A stretch of DNA of 64,000 nucleotides from Diphasiastrum complanatum. Taxonomy: Eukaryota > Streptophyta > Lycopodiopsida > Lycopodiales > Lycopodiaceae. How positions within the stretch are numbered: the stretch's first letter is position 1; each line of letters opens with the position of its first letter. Location of the stretch: assembly GCA_029204225.1 (NCBI GenBank), contig CM055093.1:17695041-17759040 (forward strand), in the 5' to 3' direction. A program made the position numbers and the translations under genes. Below are positions 33,313 through 47,400 of the stretch, in pieces. The notes beneath the pieces were generated by a model. That model was not told the origin of the DNA, did no database searches, and saw only the letters and a program-made list of their open reading frames with translations.

Positions 33313-35109
33313 GAATCAACTATCACCTGTTGCAACGATCTCACCTCGATCCAAGGACGACGTTGACAGGTATCTACAATGTACATAAGCAATTTAAGCT
33401 TTAAAATGATGGTTACGTATTATAGGACAAATTAGGTAGCCATAGTTGATTGTTTGTAATCATCCATCAGTACTTACAAGTAATAGATCATGTCTATCAA
33501 GTCAAGACAAGCGTGCATGAGTTTTCAAGGCTAATGCAAGGCAGATCATTTTGTGTACTTTGATCTTTTTCAAGATCCCTTTTCGCTTAATCCGAAGTAC
33601 TTAGTTCTTGTCTCATACCATTAATTGTATTTTCATTTCTAATGTTGATGTAGTCACAGTCTTTGCTTGATTTTTTTTGCTTGCTGATTGTCGCACTACA
33701 AAATGTTGGACAACGTTCTGCTGCCATTGTTCTCAATCCTCACTCTCTCTGTTTCGTACTAATTTCTGACAGGACCCACTTGGGACATTGTCTAATTGTA
33801 TGTCCCTTGCTCACACAGAAAAATCATAGCCGATCATGTTTAGCTTTCGCATATTCTTTTAATTTTAATGCATGAATAATTGTTTGGCATTTTTGACATG
33901 TTTTATTATGTTTATTATTATCCAAAAAAAATTCCGTACAAATGTTTTTTTTTTTAAGAGATGCTTTTTTGAAAAAGTTTCTTAGAATTATTGTTTGTTT
34001 GGCCTTTCGTTTGCTCACTGAATTATTATAGATATTGGAAAGCTTAATGGCATGCTCAAGAGAAATAGGGGAGTTCCTCTAAACCTTGACCTTATACTCC
34101 TCCTTTGGTTATCATCTAGATTTTTTAGTTTTAAAATAAATTCTTTGTATTGAGAAATATAGTGAGTAAGGAACTTGTCCATAACCAAATTTTCTCAAGC
34201 CTTGGTAAGGGAAAGCTTTCAAGGAGGGTTTCCTAAGGGAGTTTTTACCAACAAATAAGCTTGAAAGGGCTGTGCCAGTTTCTTGCAGGTTCTCAACCAC
34301 CACTTGTAGGCCATGGGACCTAGGGAGAAGCTAGCTTCTATGTCTTGCAAGAGGTTTGGGATTTGTTTCAATGCATGTATATTTTGTCACTTGCTTAAAA
34401 AGGTTTCTAAAATATATCCATATTTTATCATTTTTTTCACCATTTAATGTGGAATGTTTTATATCTTTCATGAGACTCGAGTTAGACCTAGTAACTAGTT
34501 CTCTTGAGTCTGAAGGATGCAAGGGAGCAACTGGCAAGCAATTAAAATCTACTAGATGTTATGACCTTAACTAAATCAGAGATTAAATTGGTTAAACCAA
34601 GTTTTCCACTCCTTTTGTAAGGATGGGTAGGTTGTAAATTGCGATTTTCTGCTCTTAAAACAATAAGTGATGCATTCACATATGCACAACATTATGCATT
34701 GTTGAAGTTGGATATGAGCATACTGATCCAATGCTGGCTGCGCATCTCTATTCCATTGTGTTCACGTGTGGGAATATGCATATAACTATGTACTATAGCT
34801 ACACAAATCGCAAAAAAACTCGCTGGAACAACGACTACATCTGTTATAGTATACTTCTTTGAATGGATTCACTTTTGAGCAATGGTTTTGCACCTCCATC
34901 GTTGGAAGGACAACGATGATAACACCTTTTTGAAGCATTGATAACACTTTTGAAATATGTAGGGATCTGTATCTTCAACATGACTGTTGATTCTTCGCTG
35001 AGGGATAGCAGCGTATCGTTTACCGATAGTTGTTTGAACCATCTCTTGATGTATTGATTATGATAAGTGCATGTTTTAATATACGAAGCCATATGTCTCT
35101 TGCTTCACA
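33313..35109. other. Intergenic spacer, nothing recognised
   Basis: No convincing gene or repeat, apart from homopolymer runs near 33930. Confidence 0.5.
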
Positions 35110-35645
35110 ACGACCTCTATACTGTTGGCCACAAATGTTGCTATGTACAAGATCAAGCAAACCTTTGGAAGTATGAACTGAATTAAAAATAAAAGGACTT
35201 CTAGCATGCTTGCTGATAATACAGCTTTCACATGGAGAAGTTGGTTTGCTGAGAAGGAAGATCTTGCACTAGATTTTAAGTCGACATTTGTTAAATACTA
35301 TTGAAGTTTAGATGGCCTAATCTAAAATGCCAAAGCATATCAGTCGATTCAGAAGTGGATGAATGAAGAGCTTGGTTATTTGTCGAGTAGCAGTGACTAA
35401 GCTTGTAAAGATAGCCACATCATCTATCGAAAGCTAAAAGTTTCCTAGACTTGCAGCCCTCTGTATCGAATTCAACCCTTCGACCAGAAGCAGTGATTCT
35501 GCTTATCAAAAGCAATTTCTTGGTAAGGTTTGGAATATGAAGAACGTTGGATAACAACTTTACATCACCTTTCTAGAACTCGACTTTGATTGTTCCTTCA
35601 CCTTCGATAGAATGAGATGAGTTGTCTCCGCTCTCCCCTTGGGCC
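35110..35645 (-). pseudogene. Copia protease / GAG-pre-integrase / integrase fragment
   Basis: Minus strand reads SSHSIEGEGTIKVEF, then (after a stop) VKLLSNVLHIPNLTKKLLL, GYLYKLS, LWHFRLGHLNFNSI, and downstream CESCIISKHARSPFIF and GLLDLVHSNICG. This is the protease end, GAG-pre-integrase and the integrase HHCC domain of a Ty1/copia element from a different family than 1-8205. At least four stops or shifts are present. No LTR was found nearby. Confidence 0.85.
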
Positions 35646-35978
35646 TCATATTCCACATGCACATACAAATTTTTTTGCAAAGGATACATTCTCACCACTT
35701 TTTGGGAGGAAATTGAACTTTTTACCTCCACCTCCGCCTCATCCTCATGAACGTACAATAGTACCTGCTCCTCCTCCCAAGCATAAGGAGAAGCCTTACA
35801 AGAGTTCTAGTAGCTTATGATTGTTGTTGTTGCACAATAGTTTCAGCAATAGTGCAAATGCGGTCTACTGCTACATAGCAATATTAATTGCAATGGGACA
35901 AGTAATGGGGAAGCACATGGGGTAGATGAGCAAGGGGGTGAGAGTAGAGCTTTTCTTAGGGGGGCCAGGACAAAGGAA

Positions 35979-36082
35979 GAGAGAGAGAGAGTGTGTGTGT
36001 GTGTGTGTGTGTGTTGAAGTTTGATATTTAGCGAAAGTCCACTTGGACCTAACATGGGCAACAAGGCATGTCTCACAACAAC

Positions 36083-36129
<47 letters not shown>

Positions 36130-36205
36130 TCTTGAAGTTTGATATTTAGCGAAAGTCCACTTGGACCTAACCTGGGCAACAAGGCATGTCTCACAACAAC
36201 TATGT
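35979..36205 (+). repeat. Tandem pair of 75-bp units with (GA)n/(GT)n heads
   Basis: (GA)n(GT)n at 35979-36013 precedes a 75-bp sequence TTGAAGTTTGATATTTAGCG...CACAACAACTATG (36014-36086). The whole arrangement is repeated with (GA)n at 36086-36127 and the second unit at 36132-36205. The two units differ at only two or three bases. Confidence 0.88.
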
Positions 36206-38347
36206 CTAGTTACTAGTCTTTACAATATTTTCTAGTTTTTTTTTTCTCTTGAAGAATATTTTCTAGTTTTCAAGGAAAGTTTAGAAGCATCAAAGTACAA
36301 AGTTTACAACATCACATTACAATTAATTTTTCATATTGTTCTTCTCTATATCCAAGCAAATCTATAACTTGGCTGATAAATATAGTACTAAGCCTCAAAG
36401 ACATTACAACCCAAGTCCAAGTGTTCTTAGTCCTCCACCTCAAAGCTTCTTGCATTAAAGCAAGCAGGTTCTAAAAAGCTTTCTGTTTACACTTGGTCTC
36501 TTTCAAATCATGAAAACTAGCTCCTATTCTGCAAAATGGGCGGCAGTAAAACAACCGAGATGCTTGTTATTACGTAATATGGTGCGAAGTAGATGGTCAC
36601 GTGGTTTATTTCCTTTTGCTAAAAGGCCATCCTCTTCTGTGTTGAAATCCTTTCTAAACATTTTGTTGAACAAGTGCTCTTAAGGCCTGTTTTCTTCTCT
36701 TGAAGATCTTTTTCCCCTGTACTCCCCATCTATCCAACTGCGTGATACCTTTTTTGTAGCATCCTCTCTCCAAAGTGGCTTGCGTCACTTTGTACTGAAA
36801 AGTGATGCAAGCCTCTTCAGATTAAGCTTTTTGTTCTCATTGAGAGAGAGAGAGAGAGAGAGATAGAGAGAGAGATTCTTCAAAGGTTTTCAATCTGGAA
36901 TTCTCTTTTTCTGCTCTAAGAAGCATTTCTGTGGACAAAAAAAACCCTGTTCTCAGCAATCATGATCCTGGAGACAAGAAAATCAAATTTAGATTACTAT
37001 AATGCTTCTTGGGATTATCCACCCATGGGTGGGCGAGCGAGCCCAGCATGATACACCAACTCACCACTTGTGAAATGATCATGACATCATTATGAAGGAA
37101 TGTAAGTAATACATGCCTTGGTGGTATGGAGAGCCATGAGACAGCGCTATCATATCCATGTCGTGCCAACTCAGGTTCGATCAAATGGCAGGGTTTCATG
37201 TACTATGAGAAAGCTCTCACTACCTTTTCCATTTTCTGGCAGCGAACACCTATATCAAGTCTTGGATCAAGAAGATTGCATAGAGGCAGCATTAGCAATG
37301 TAAACAAAGAAGGTTTGCCTGATGTATAACAACCATCACCATGGAGCAGCTGCACTCTTTGCTGCTTGGAAATGGTTGCATGTAATAATATAACTTGTAG
37401 ATTTTTATTTCTTAGAAGATTGACTGCTACGCTGGGACAATAGTCCGTGCAACCCCTTGAAACACAATAACCCCTTTAGAAAAGTTTGGCAGCTTTCTAC
37501 AACTTACCCTGAGCCTACCCAATCAGATCAATTTTGAATGAAATCAAGACCAAGCACATAGTCAGACCAACAGATTCTGTTTGCAATCCTCAATAAGCTT
37601 TCTCGAGTGATAAATACTGTTCAGCTACATACTCCAAAAAATTTCACCATCAATTCAATACCACACATCTGATACATTAAAAAGAGGAAGCTTCATGTAC
37701 TTGGTATGACTACAAAGGTAAGGCACATGAACAAGGGGAAACAATATTGAAGGAATACACCTTTACACAGAACTAATTATTTACAAATGAATATGCTAAA
37801 TACAAAATTGTAGAGTAGCAGAATAACTACGATCTGTCCCTTTCACCAGCATCAACCACTGAACAGCTCCAAATTTACCAGAAGAGTCCGTTGACTCAAA
37901 CTGCAAAGACAGACACGAGGTCACTGTGGTTTTAGCAGTCTCAGTTCCTCATATATCAAACCAAGGACTGCACTTGTCCACCCTAGAAGCCAGCAACAGC
38001 CCATGCTTGGCCTTGGATGAGCTTCATAAGAAAGCCCTCTGTCAATGTTTAGGCATAAACATCAGAGGGTCTGCTTAACATTTTCTTCATGGCATTGCAT
38101 AGCTCAATACATAAGCTTTCATGTGATGTCATAGCACAATTTGATGTGAAACAAATAATCACTTCCATGACATTGCTAAACTGATTTCAAGCAAGCATAG
38201 GGCTCAACAAGTTCATCTCCCCATACAGAACATGACACAACACAGGATTTACATCTAGGTAGATTCCTTAGTATCCATGGGATGGCATTCTCTGTCATTT
38301 GAATTTCAAACTTGAATGTCAGACTTTAGAATAGCTTCATCTGTACA
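36206..38347. other. Intergenic spacer including TRRAP 3' UTR
   Basis: Lies beyond the TRRAP stop codon. The part next to 38347 is presumably transcribed 3' UTR; no poly(A) signal can be assigned with confidence. No other gene is seen. Confidence 0.5.
36842..36875 (+). repeat. (GA)n microsatellite
   Basis: About 17 GA units with one GATA interruption in the TRRAP downstream region. Confidence 0.9.
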
Positions 38348-38467
38348 TTAAAACCATGGATGCCAAGTGGGGTCCATCATACAAAGACTTTTTGGTCGCA
38401 ATGCTGCTTCAACCAGCTCAGTGACCCCACTTTGTACTGAGTAAGGCGGTTCAGTGGAATTATCATC
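38348..38467 (-). CDS. TRA1: TRRAP last exon, FATC tail and stop
   Basis: Codes DDNSTEPPYSVQSGVTELVE, AALRPKSLCMMDPTWHPWF and a TAA stop (38348-38350). The terminal aromatic WHPWF is diagnostic of the TRRAP/Tra1 FATC domain. Confidence 0.96.
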   Translation of the reverse strand, partial: DDNSTEPPYSVQSGVTELVEAALRPKSLCMMDPTWHPWF

Positions 38468-41400
38468 CTGCAAAGAAAACCATGACATTCCAGTTAGTTG
38501 ATACAGATGGAAAAACCTAACAAATTTGGAGTTCTCAGCTGATGACTATTAGAGAGCTTTTCTCAACCTATGTCGTACTGCTACTTGAAATGAGAAATTA
38601 TTTCAAGCACATTCAAAAACTGCAATATTGATGTGGTACTCAGGTTAGGAAAGGAAAGAACTGGAGGATTCAGGCACGTCCAAAGGTTCACTTCAAAACT
38701 CAGTCAAGATTGGTTGATGTCAAATGATCATGGTCAGTGTATGAGCAATGTAGAGAGTGAGACATCTAAAATTTACATTCAGCATATCTTCCACTGCTTC
38801 AAAACTGGTGAAGTTTAAGCATCAGAAATCATAGTAAAACCTCATAGTAACTTTTCTATGCATAAGCAGTTACTGATGAGAGTTTGTGTTTGCAGAGATC
38901 AGGAACAAACTCAGCAGACTACCCTGTTAGATGCTGCATGATATTTCTAGAGCTGATTAACTCAGGTGGTTACTAAAAAGCTGATATGAACCAACTGGAG
39001 TAAAAGCTGGCAGCATGAGATGCCAAGACAAAAAGGCATACCTCCTCTGGAAATGTTTGAGGTGCAATATTCTTAATGCGGGTCATAACTTGCTCCACAT
39101 TTGCAGATACCTTTTGCTTAAGTTCAGTTGGACTTATGCCCCCTACAGATGGAGCATTTGGCATTCCAGGAGCTCTTCTCCATGACCATGATATAAGTTC
39201 ATCGCGGAAGAACATGGCTAGGTGGTATTGTAGATGTTGATTCTGTTTGTCACCAGATTTGTATTAGTATAATATGAACTTTTTTTTTCTCAGCTGGATA
39301 TTTATCATATCAGAAGGCGATTAGAAACAACATAAATAGAGCTTAGCTAATTAGTGATTTATGACAAGAGAATGAATAGTTTGTCAGAACTTTTTCTACC
39401 TTTGGAGCAACAATTGACTGAGCAGCTGCACACATAGACGACACAAAGAGACCCTCAACACCGAAGGGAGTAAAAAAAGTTTGTAAATTTCGTGTCAGTC
39501 TGAAGGGAACAGGCTCAGTGAATTCCACTATGCCATTCATGTCATAAGCTGCAAATACGAAAGGTTTAAATATAAAAAATAGCTAGAAGTAACAGATTAA
39601 AATGACAGGAAAAACATAAGAAATAAGCCATAAATTTTTGTTAGCCCAAATAAGGTCAAAGAAAATTCCTCAGAGAAAAGGTGCAAACAAACAATTAAAT
39701 CACCCTATGCCATCAAATATTTGCTCTCTTGACTCATGGCTCCTTTCTCAATTTTGAAGTCTGGAGTTTGGTTTCACTTAGGCACATTATACAAGACTAA
39801 ACACTAATTGCGTGGCATGATAGACCTACCAGGATGAAAGTCGTTTTGGAAAACCTTCCCAGTATTTTTCGCAAAAAGAATCTTATTTGGAGATCTGCCA
39901 CCTATTTGCAGCATATATGACATGAAGCCTGATAAAGCAAGTTGTACAGCAAATTGCTTTTTGAATGTCCACAAATGATTACAAGTTGGAAGGGTCTTGT
40001 ACATGTATTGCGAGAAAACATTTTCACTAACGAAGTTGTGTGTGATCTCATTATATGTCTGAAGCCGCAACTCGAGAATGGATTCTGGAGACAGCTGGCC
40101 ATTAATTGATGGGTTCAAACGCTCCTTGAAGTGAGTAATTGGCAAGTCAGCTTCGCGCCCATATCGTGCGCAATTGATTTCATAGACTTCACCAAAAGTG
40201 CTGTACATTAAATCATCTTCAACAAGTCGTACCTGTGGGGAGAAAAAAAGATCCACAAATTTTAGCATCTGCAACTAAATAGACTTCTGGCCCAATTATT
40301 ATTTTTGCAATAAGGTCAGAAAAATATTTCAGAGTAATCAAGACCCAATAAAATGATCTCAGACATACAGGTGAGCCCATGAATTCAGCAAGCATTTCAC
40401 AATGCAGTCACCCTGCACTGCTACAAGTCCGTTAGACCTTCATAAAGAATGTCTTATGATCACACTTGAGAGGATTTTTTGTGTGCATCTTTGATTACTC
40501 TTAAGAACATAATTGCGGAAAACTGGGCTCGGTATGAATGGGCTGGCTAACAGTTTCCTGTTGAAGTATTACCTTCTCATATAAAGGATGATACAAAAAA
40601 TTGGACAGCAGCAAGTTGTCATATATCATAAAAAATCAATCTAAATAGTTACAGGAAGGGCCTAAAAGTGATGATATGCAAGCTCTATCTCTTTCTACAA
40701 AGACAGATTTCAAGTTTACTCTACCTATGGGAAAATATATATTCTCCTTTTCAGGACTCTGGGTTACAATAACATGCCAAAGGAGAAACAGTCTTTTATC
40801 ATTACAGAACAATTGCTGAGGACTTTGGCAATTTTCCATGCTATTTGACTGAAAGGCATAGAGCATCAACATACTCTAAATTGCTTATATATGATACTCC
40901 GAAAAGTTAAAACATGTTTGGAACATTTTCTTTTTTTTTTAAGTCTCTTTTGAAATTCATTTCACATAAACTTCAGATGTATTAGTGATATATCAGGGTT
41001 ATATAAAAGTTAAGACAAGATGGTGATCATATTCCTTGATGGTCAAGATGACAAGCTCGCTCTAAATAGTATGATAGCATGAGAATGCAACATTATAAGA
41101 GTGATGCTGTGAAAGCAATGATGCTCATTCATAAGGATTTTCCTTAGGAACAGGTACGGAACCGTACCTTAGGAACAGCAGTTCTGTTCCTAAGGTACGG
41201 TTTTAGGTACGGCTTCAGCACAGCTCACAAGACGAACCCTCTAAATGCAAACCCTCTACACGTGAACCTGACAACGATGCTAAAGGCTGAAATCATTCTG
41301 AAAACGTGAAAACATGATCTTGAAATCACCCTAAAGACGTGAAAGATTGCCCTGAAAGCAAGAAATCATCCTGAGAACGCAGATGCAGCGAATCGCGATT

Positions 41401-44400
41401 CTGCGAATCGCAATTAGCTGCCCAGATTTGTTGGCTTTTTTTCGTGTCCAGATTTGCTGCACATATCCAAAAGCTATATTGTGTAAGGAACATAGGCTGC
41501 AAGGCACATCTGCATACAATGTGACTACTTTGAGCCCAACATTGAAGCATGTTGGGAACTCTCTTTCAAGTAAAGTGTGCAAATGATTTCATTCTCCAAT
41601 GAATAGAACTCGAGACCTGGACATTCAAAATATGGTTGTAGATTTGGAGTGGCTTGACAATTCAAGCCGGTACTTCTTTGAAAGAAGTCAAAAGTTATGC
41701 ATACAAGGATAAAAAGTTTGTGCTGTCATGTTTTTGAGGAATAAAGAAGACTTTTGACTCACTCTTGAAAATATTTCCTGGTGTCTAAATCTGAACTGGG
41801 AAACAGAAGCAACCATAGGCAGGTATAACTTGTAAATCATTTTTTAGGATGAAAGACACGGTTACCTTTTTTGAAGACGTAACATTTTATCGCTTTACTG
41901 ATAAAGTCTGGTTCTGTTAATGTAACCTGCTACATTATCCAAAGAACTTAATCCTACACAGTAGTCTATACTGTTCTCAACCTGATACCATGTTGTATGC
42001 AATTCTTTTCAAGGATGTTCGAGAGTCCATGCTATGGAACACTTTCATCATTAACTACAGTCATGACAGACATATATCGATGTGGATCAAGCTCTACTTT
42101 GAAGGCATTTCGCATTATTTTCCACGTTGCAAAAGAAGTGAAAATGGGATAATCGAGTCATGTATCTTGGTTGTCTATAGCAGGTGATCAAACCGAGCTG
42201 CTATGAGCTACATTTTAGCAAACTGTGAATTTTCAGGACAAGATTATCCACACGATCCTCTGTCGGCCAGATGGTAGTGGACAGGATATGACAGATTTTG
42301 TCAGTTTCTGGAACGGGCAATTATGATGACATTATGACAAGTATGGACAAAAAATGCATGTGCAAAATCCTGCTGATGTTGAACCGTTTGACTTGCCTTT
42401 CACAGTTTCAGCAAATTTATCGAAAAAAAGAAGGCCCTTGTCGTTTGTAGTTCAAAATGAAAGAGGCATAGAGAGGTTGACCCTTGCATATAACCTATTT
42501 AGAACTTCACAACTAGCAAGTCTGCTGCAAATTTCTTGCTTGTTTTTTACAGTACGAAGTGCTTGAAGATCCCATCCAGTTCCAGTTTATGGTTTCTTAT
42601 GTATCCCTTAAGGCCCCTAAAGGCATCCCTACGAAAACCCTGAATCCCTCAAAAAAAAAAAATTGAAATTTAGGATTTTATTAGTATATTAAAAAAAAAG
42701 GTAATTTTTGTTTTTGTCGCTTTAAGGAATGGCACGCATTTCAAAACGTGTTCCATTCTGGAACGCCGGGCAACTATGGTCCGCTCTTGCTGTAGTTTAG
42801 CTTATTTTTTGACAGTTCCACTACAAAAGTTTCATGGAGAAGAAATAAAAAATAAACGCCTGAACCCTAAAATCCAAAATGCTCAAATTCCTGGTTTTAA
42901 TACTCTGGATGTAAAAACTCAGCCTGTTTATAGCTAGTTGCAAGGATTTTGAGCTTCAGCTATTCTCGACAGACACATTCAGAGTTTGCTTTCCTGGAAT
43001 TGTTCATTGGTTGACACTTCAAGTTCACGCTACAAACACCCAACTGTAAACAGTTCGCTTCCAGTAATTGACCAAATTTCTGTTAGATCACATTCAAGTT
43101 TCAAATAAGTTGCAGGCTGTGTAACTTAAACAGAGTCATTGATTCTAGCTAAGTCAAAAGAATTTCGCCAGGTAGCCCTCCTCACATTGGGATCATGAAC
43201 AAAAAATCAAGAATTAGAAATGCTTTCAAATCTATATACAACTATGAGGAAAAGGGTCTTGACAGTACTGGACCACTTGCCATAAACCAAGCTAGTGGCT
43301 TGAAGGCTAGTTTCAAGACAAGAAAGCTTTGATGTAAATACGTTTATGATCCACTATAATTATGCACATTGCACAGTGACAGGATAGGCAAAAAAACCTG
43401 TGGCCAGACAGGAACGATAATAGGTGTATTGAAGGCAAGATGTCGGCGTCTTGACTCCTTGTTTTTATCAAACAACCTATTCAGCACCCTAAATACTTGT
43501 ACCATTCTCTCGTCACTTCGAGCACTCGGTGTCAATGATGTTTGTACAAGAAAGTGTTTTTGTGATCCATCGTTGCCAATCATGGTGAGACGACGATGGC
43601 TGCTGCCATGCCGACGCACAATTGGCACATCAGCTCCAATTCTATCAAGTTTCACAGTGTGATCAGGTGCAATCTCCTGCATAGCGTACACAAGAAGGAA
43701 ACATTAACATTTTGTATGTTTCTTCATCAAAAGTGAAATGCTACTTGGTTTGCAGTTGAATAAGTCATAGCTAAGTTTCTCTAGAAGTACCTTTTCATTG
43801 CAATATTGGCCAGGAACTTCGATGTCAAGAACATGGAATTCGCGTAGCGCCCTACTTTCCTCCTCAAGCTTCAAAACAGCTGGTAGTCGATCTTCTACAT
43901 TGCTTTGAAGGACACCTTTCCAATGTTTCAACCGCTCTGTCAACTCAGCTAGAGTTGCCGGAAAGGTTTCTGTACTTTCAGGATCTAGGTTTTGTTCAAA
44001 GTCACGCTTGTACTCATTTACAAATTCAACATGCTTAGTGATTGTATCAGTTGAAAAACAAGCTTTGCAAACGCCTGCAAGTTCCTTCTTTAGTGACTGG
44101 GGGACTTCTGCTGTTGTTGCAGTTGGATACTTATAACAGCGATGTAGTAGTGCATGGACTACAGCAAGCAGTCTCTCTTCAGGCAATGGAACAAAACGTG
44201 CCCCTATCTCAGTAAGCATCACCTGCATTGTTCCCAAACGTTAGAAACAAATTGTCACAAATCTGATGAACTTAATCAAGCATGAAATATTTTCTTAGTT
44301 TATCTCTTTTCAAAAAAGCAACAAGACAATCACATACACCAGACGCATGCCGGGATGCCAACGTGACAATTTGCACACACAAGTTTGATACCCGAGTTTC

Positions 44401-47400
44401 TAAAAGAACAGCATAAGAAAGTTGTCTTTTTAAGCTGACCAGAGATCCTGACATTGAACTTCCACATTGTGTCTCTTCAGAAGAACTCTAACCTAATCTC
44501 CACAGTTTGCTGACTGGATTGTAGTCTCAACTTATGTACCACGGAGGCACCATGGAACTACTTGAAATTCAAATTCGAGGCTTTAAGGACTCAATCAGGT
44601 GATATGTCACTCAGATAATAGGCCCCTTCTTATTTTCATTATCTTCCAAAAAATGGTAAGGTTCACAAGCAACACACAAAGAGAAGAATAACTTCAGCTC
44701 ATGGTAATCGTAGGTATGTCAAGTCCGCATCATGATAGTGCAATACAAATACGATAAATTATTTCAGGGTCCACCACAAGAGTCATCATTATTGGGTTTT
44801 CTGTCTGTTGGGATCGGGACTTGCTAGCTGTGTTAAAGAAATTCTAATGAGATAACCAAAGCCACAACCTGAGTACAAAAAGTGAGCAAATGTTGATAGA
44901 GAGGCAAAGAGAAGGGAGATTTTTGGGGTGGGGGTAATGTTTGAACTTTCCAGGCATAAACTGACTTTCATCTATATGACATAGATTCAGTTTCAAATGC
45001 TGAAAAAAAACATGGATAACTTCATAGGAGAATAAGCCTGAATCTCCTTATGAATAGTCGACTGCAAAATGACTAGCACGAAATCATCTTTGGAGTAGAA
45101 GTGAAAGATAAGCTGTGCACACTAAAGGAATATCACTTTTTTTTTGACTAAATTGGATGTGCTGAAATTGAAAATAGTCTCTTTTACAATGTTTGTGATT
45201 AGTGCTACTATAAGAGACCAAACAGATTGGGGACAAAGCAAAGTGAAAACTAGATCACATATTAAACATAACTTCAATGAAATCTTGCTTGATTGTTATT
45301 GTGAGAATTTTAGTTAAAGTGAAATATTTAATTCAGCTGTCCAAAAATTCCTTGGTTCGGCAGAAATCTGATTTTACATGCTAAAGAATGAAAAGGTACA
45401 TTTCATTTACAGTTACAACTATGGGGTTGACTCTCTGGCAGTATTTTTCTTCTTCTCCTACAGTGAATATAAAGATAAACTTTCTTGTTGCATCCTGTAT
45501 GTTGACTACGAATTACCAATCTTATGTCACTCTGTGTTTCTATTTGCTATTTCCACTTTGTTCACATTGATCATATCTTTTTTCATGTCTTCTTTTATTT
45601 CCACTCATAAATGTCTCTTTGTTTCTATCCAATGTTGTTCTATTCCTCATGTTTGAGCCATGACTATTTGTTCTTTGATGGTGGTTTGACATGATAGTTA
45701 TTTGAGACTGTTCCCATACTCATACTTCAGAGACTATTTGTCTTACTTTGGTTCCATTGAGGGGTTACCTTTTATGTATTAACAGTTTAACTGCACTGGG
45801 CTGTGGTTACGTCTGTTGAGCCATATACAGCTGTTTCTATGTCTTTATGTCACAAGTTTGGGTTTCAAATATGGCTTTGGCTCTACTGGTACATTTGGAG
45901 CCTCCAATTGCTACTATTGTTAGCTAGAGATTTCCATCTATGTTCCAAACCACTTCTTGAGGTGTCCAATTGGCACTCTCGGTCTACACGGATAGCCTGA
46001 TGTTTTATTGTTATTGCTCTGTTTCATCATGCTGTACATATTGATACCATTATTTGGTATTCTTGATTCATAATGCTGACATGGTGCCAAGTGGAACCTT
46101 GACATTATGACAGGCGAAGCCACTTTTGCACACTGAATAAACTCATTTTCAGAAAAGGAAGACACAATAGTTCTAGGAAATACCAAAGTTTCCCGGCATT
46201 CAATCTACTAGTGAAGATCAGGGGTAGCTGGAGATCATCTAGTAGACTAGTACTTGTCAGAACATTACGAAAAAAGTATTCATCAGAAACCATGAAAATC
46301 CATCAGATCCATAAAGAGAAGACGGGACCAGAATACACCATCCTATGTTGACAATCACTTGATAGATATTCTAAAACCATCGATGAGTTTTGGTTGAATG
46401 GCGACAAGCAAAGTGAATAAAAGGCATGTTTCAGATAACTTAGTACTAAACTAGCAGGGTAAAAACAGTTTGTTACAAGAAGTGTGTTTGAGTAATTTGA
46501 TGTAGCAGTTTGCACGTTGCACTGCCAAGATTAGAGCCATGAATTATATGGCTCAACTTATGTGGTTGCACTGCCAAGATTAGAGCTATAAATTATATAG
46601 ATTAGCTTATGAGGTTGCCATGTTTTAGTATCTAGCAATTCAGTATGGATAACCAAACAATAGAGCTATTTTCCCTTTCTACATAAAAAGCTCACCTCCA
46701 TTTCACTTGCTAGATTTATATGCTTGGATCTCAGAGTCTCCATTATGTCTTTAGCAGCATCAAATGCACTCACTGCCGCTTGTCCTTGCCATGGATTTCC
46801 AATCGTTCTTCGAAGAGCAATCTGTGAATCAGTCAGACCAGCACTTCCAGGTTGCAAGGCCTCTGTCCCTGCAGGAATGTTCCCATCACCACCTCCCCGT
46901 TCAGAGTCCTGCCCGTTACTACCTGAGACTTCAGCAAGTCCAGTTTGAGACAAATTCAAGGACACCCCCCGTGTTCCTTGGGTTCCCCCACTTCCTTGAT
47001 TCAGTGTAGCCTCTACATTTGGATTATTGGCACTTGTTGTTGAACCAAGGATCAGGCTGTCTGAAGACATGGTAGATGTAGCTAATGATCCTTCAGCAAG
47101 TCCTTGCGGTCGTGTTTGTGTATGTGTTAAGCTTCTCACTAGTTCTGCCTTTGTAGCAATGTCACGACGCTCCAGAAGGTATGTACGAAGCCAGTAATAC
47201 AGTGCCTACATCCAAGCCCAGCATAAAATACAAATTATACTACACTACTGAATAGCAGCAATGAGGATAACAAAACCTAACGATTGGATCCATTATTCAC
47301 CAACATGCTACAGGGAGTAAATGTATCCTGAAACTATTGAAAGTGCCAACAATAGCACTGAACTGAACTTCAGGTTGACATTTTTCCCACTGTTCCAAAG

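Larger units (their letters stand above)
40233..43397 (-). other. TRRAP intron with three palindromic or homopolymer cassettes
   Basis: 3.2-kb intron. Contains the hairpin at 41142-41212, the GCGAATCGC repeat at 41384-41424 and the homopolymer/GTTCC cassette at 42590-42790. No coding remnant recognised. Confidence 0.6.

Noticed and set aside
46724-47009. Plus-strand frames opposite the TRRAP linker exon
   Set aside because: Antisense shadows of a coding exon.
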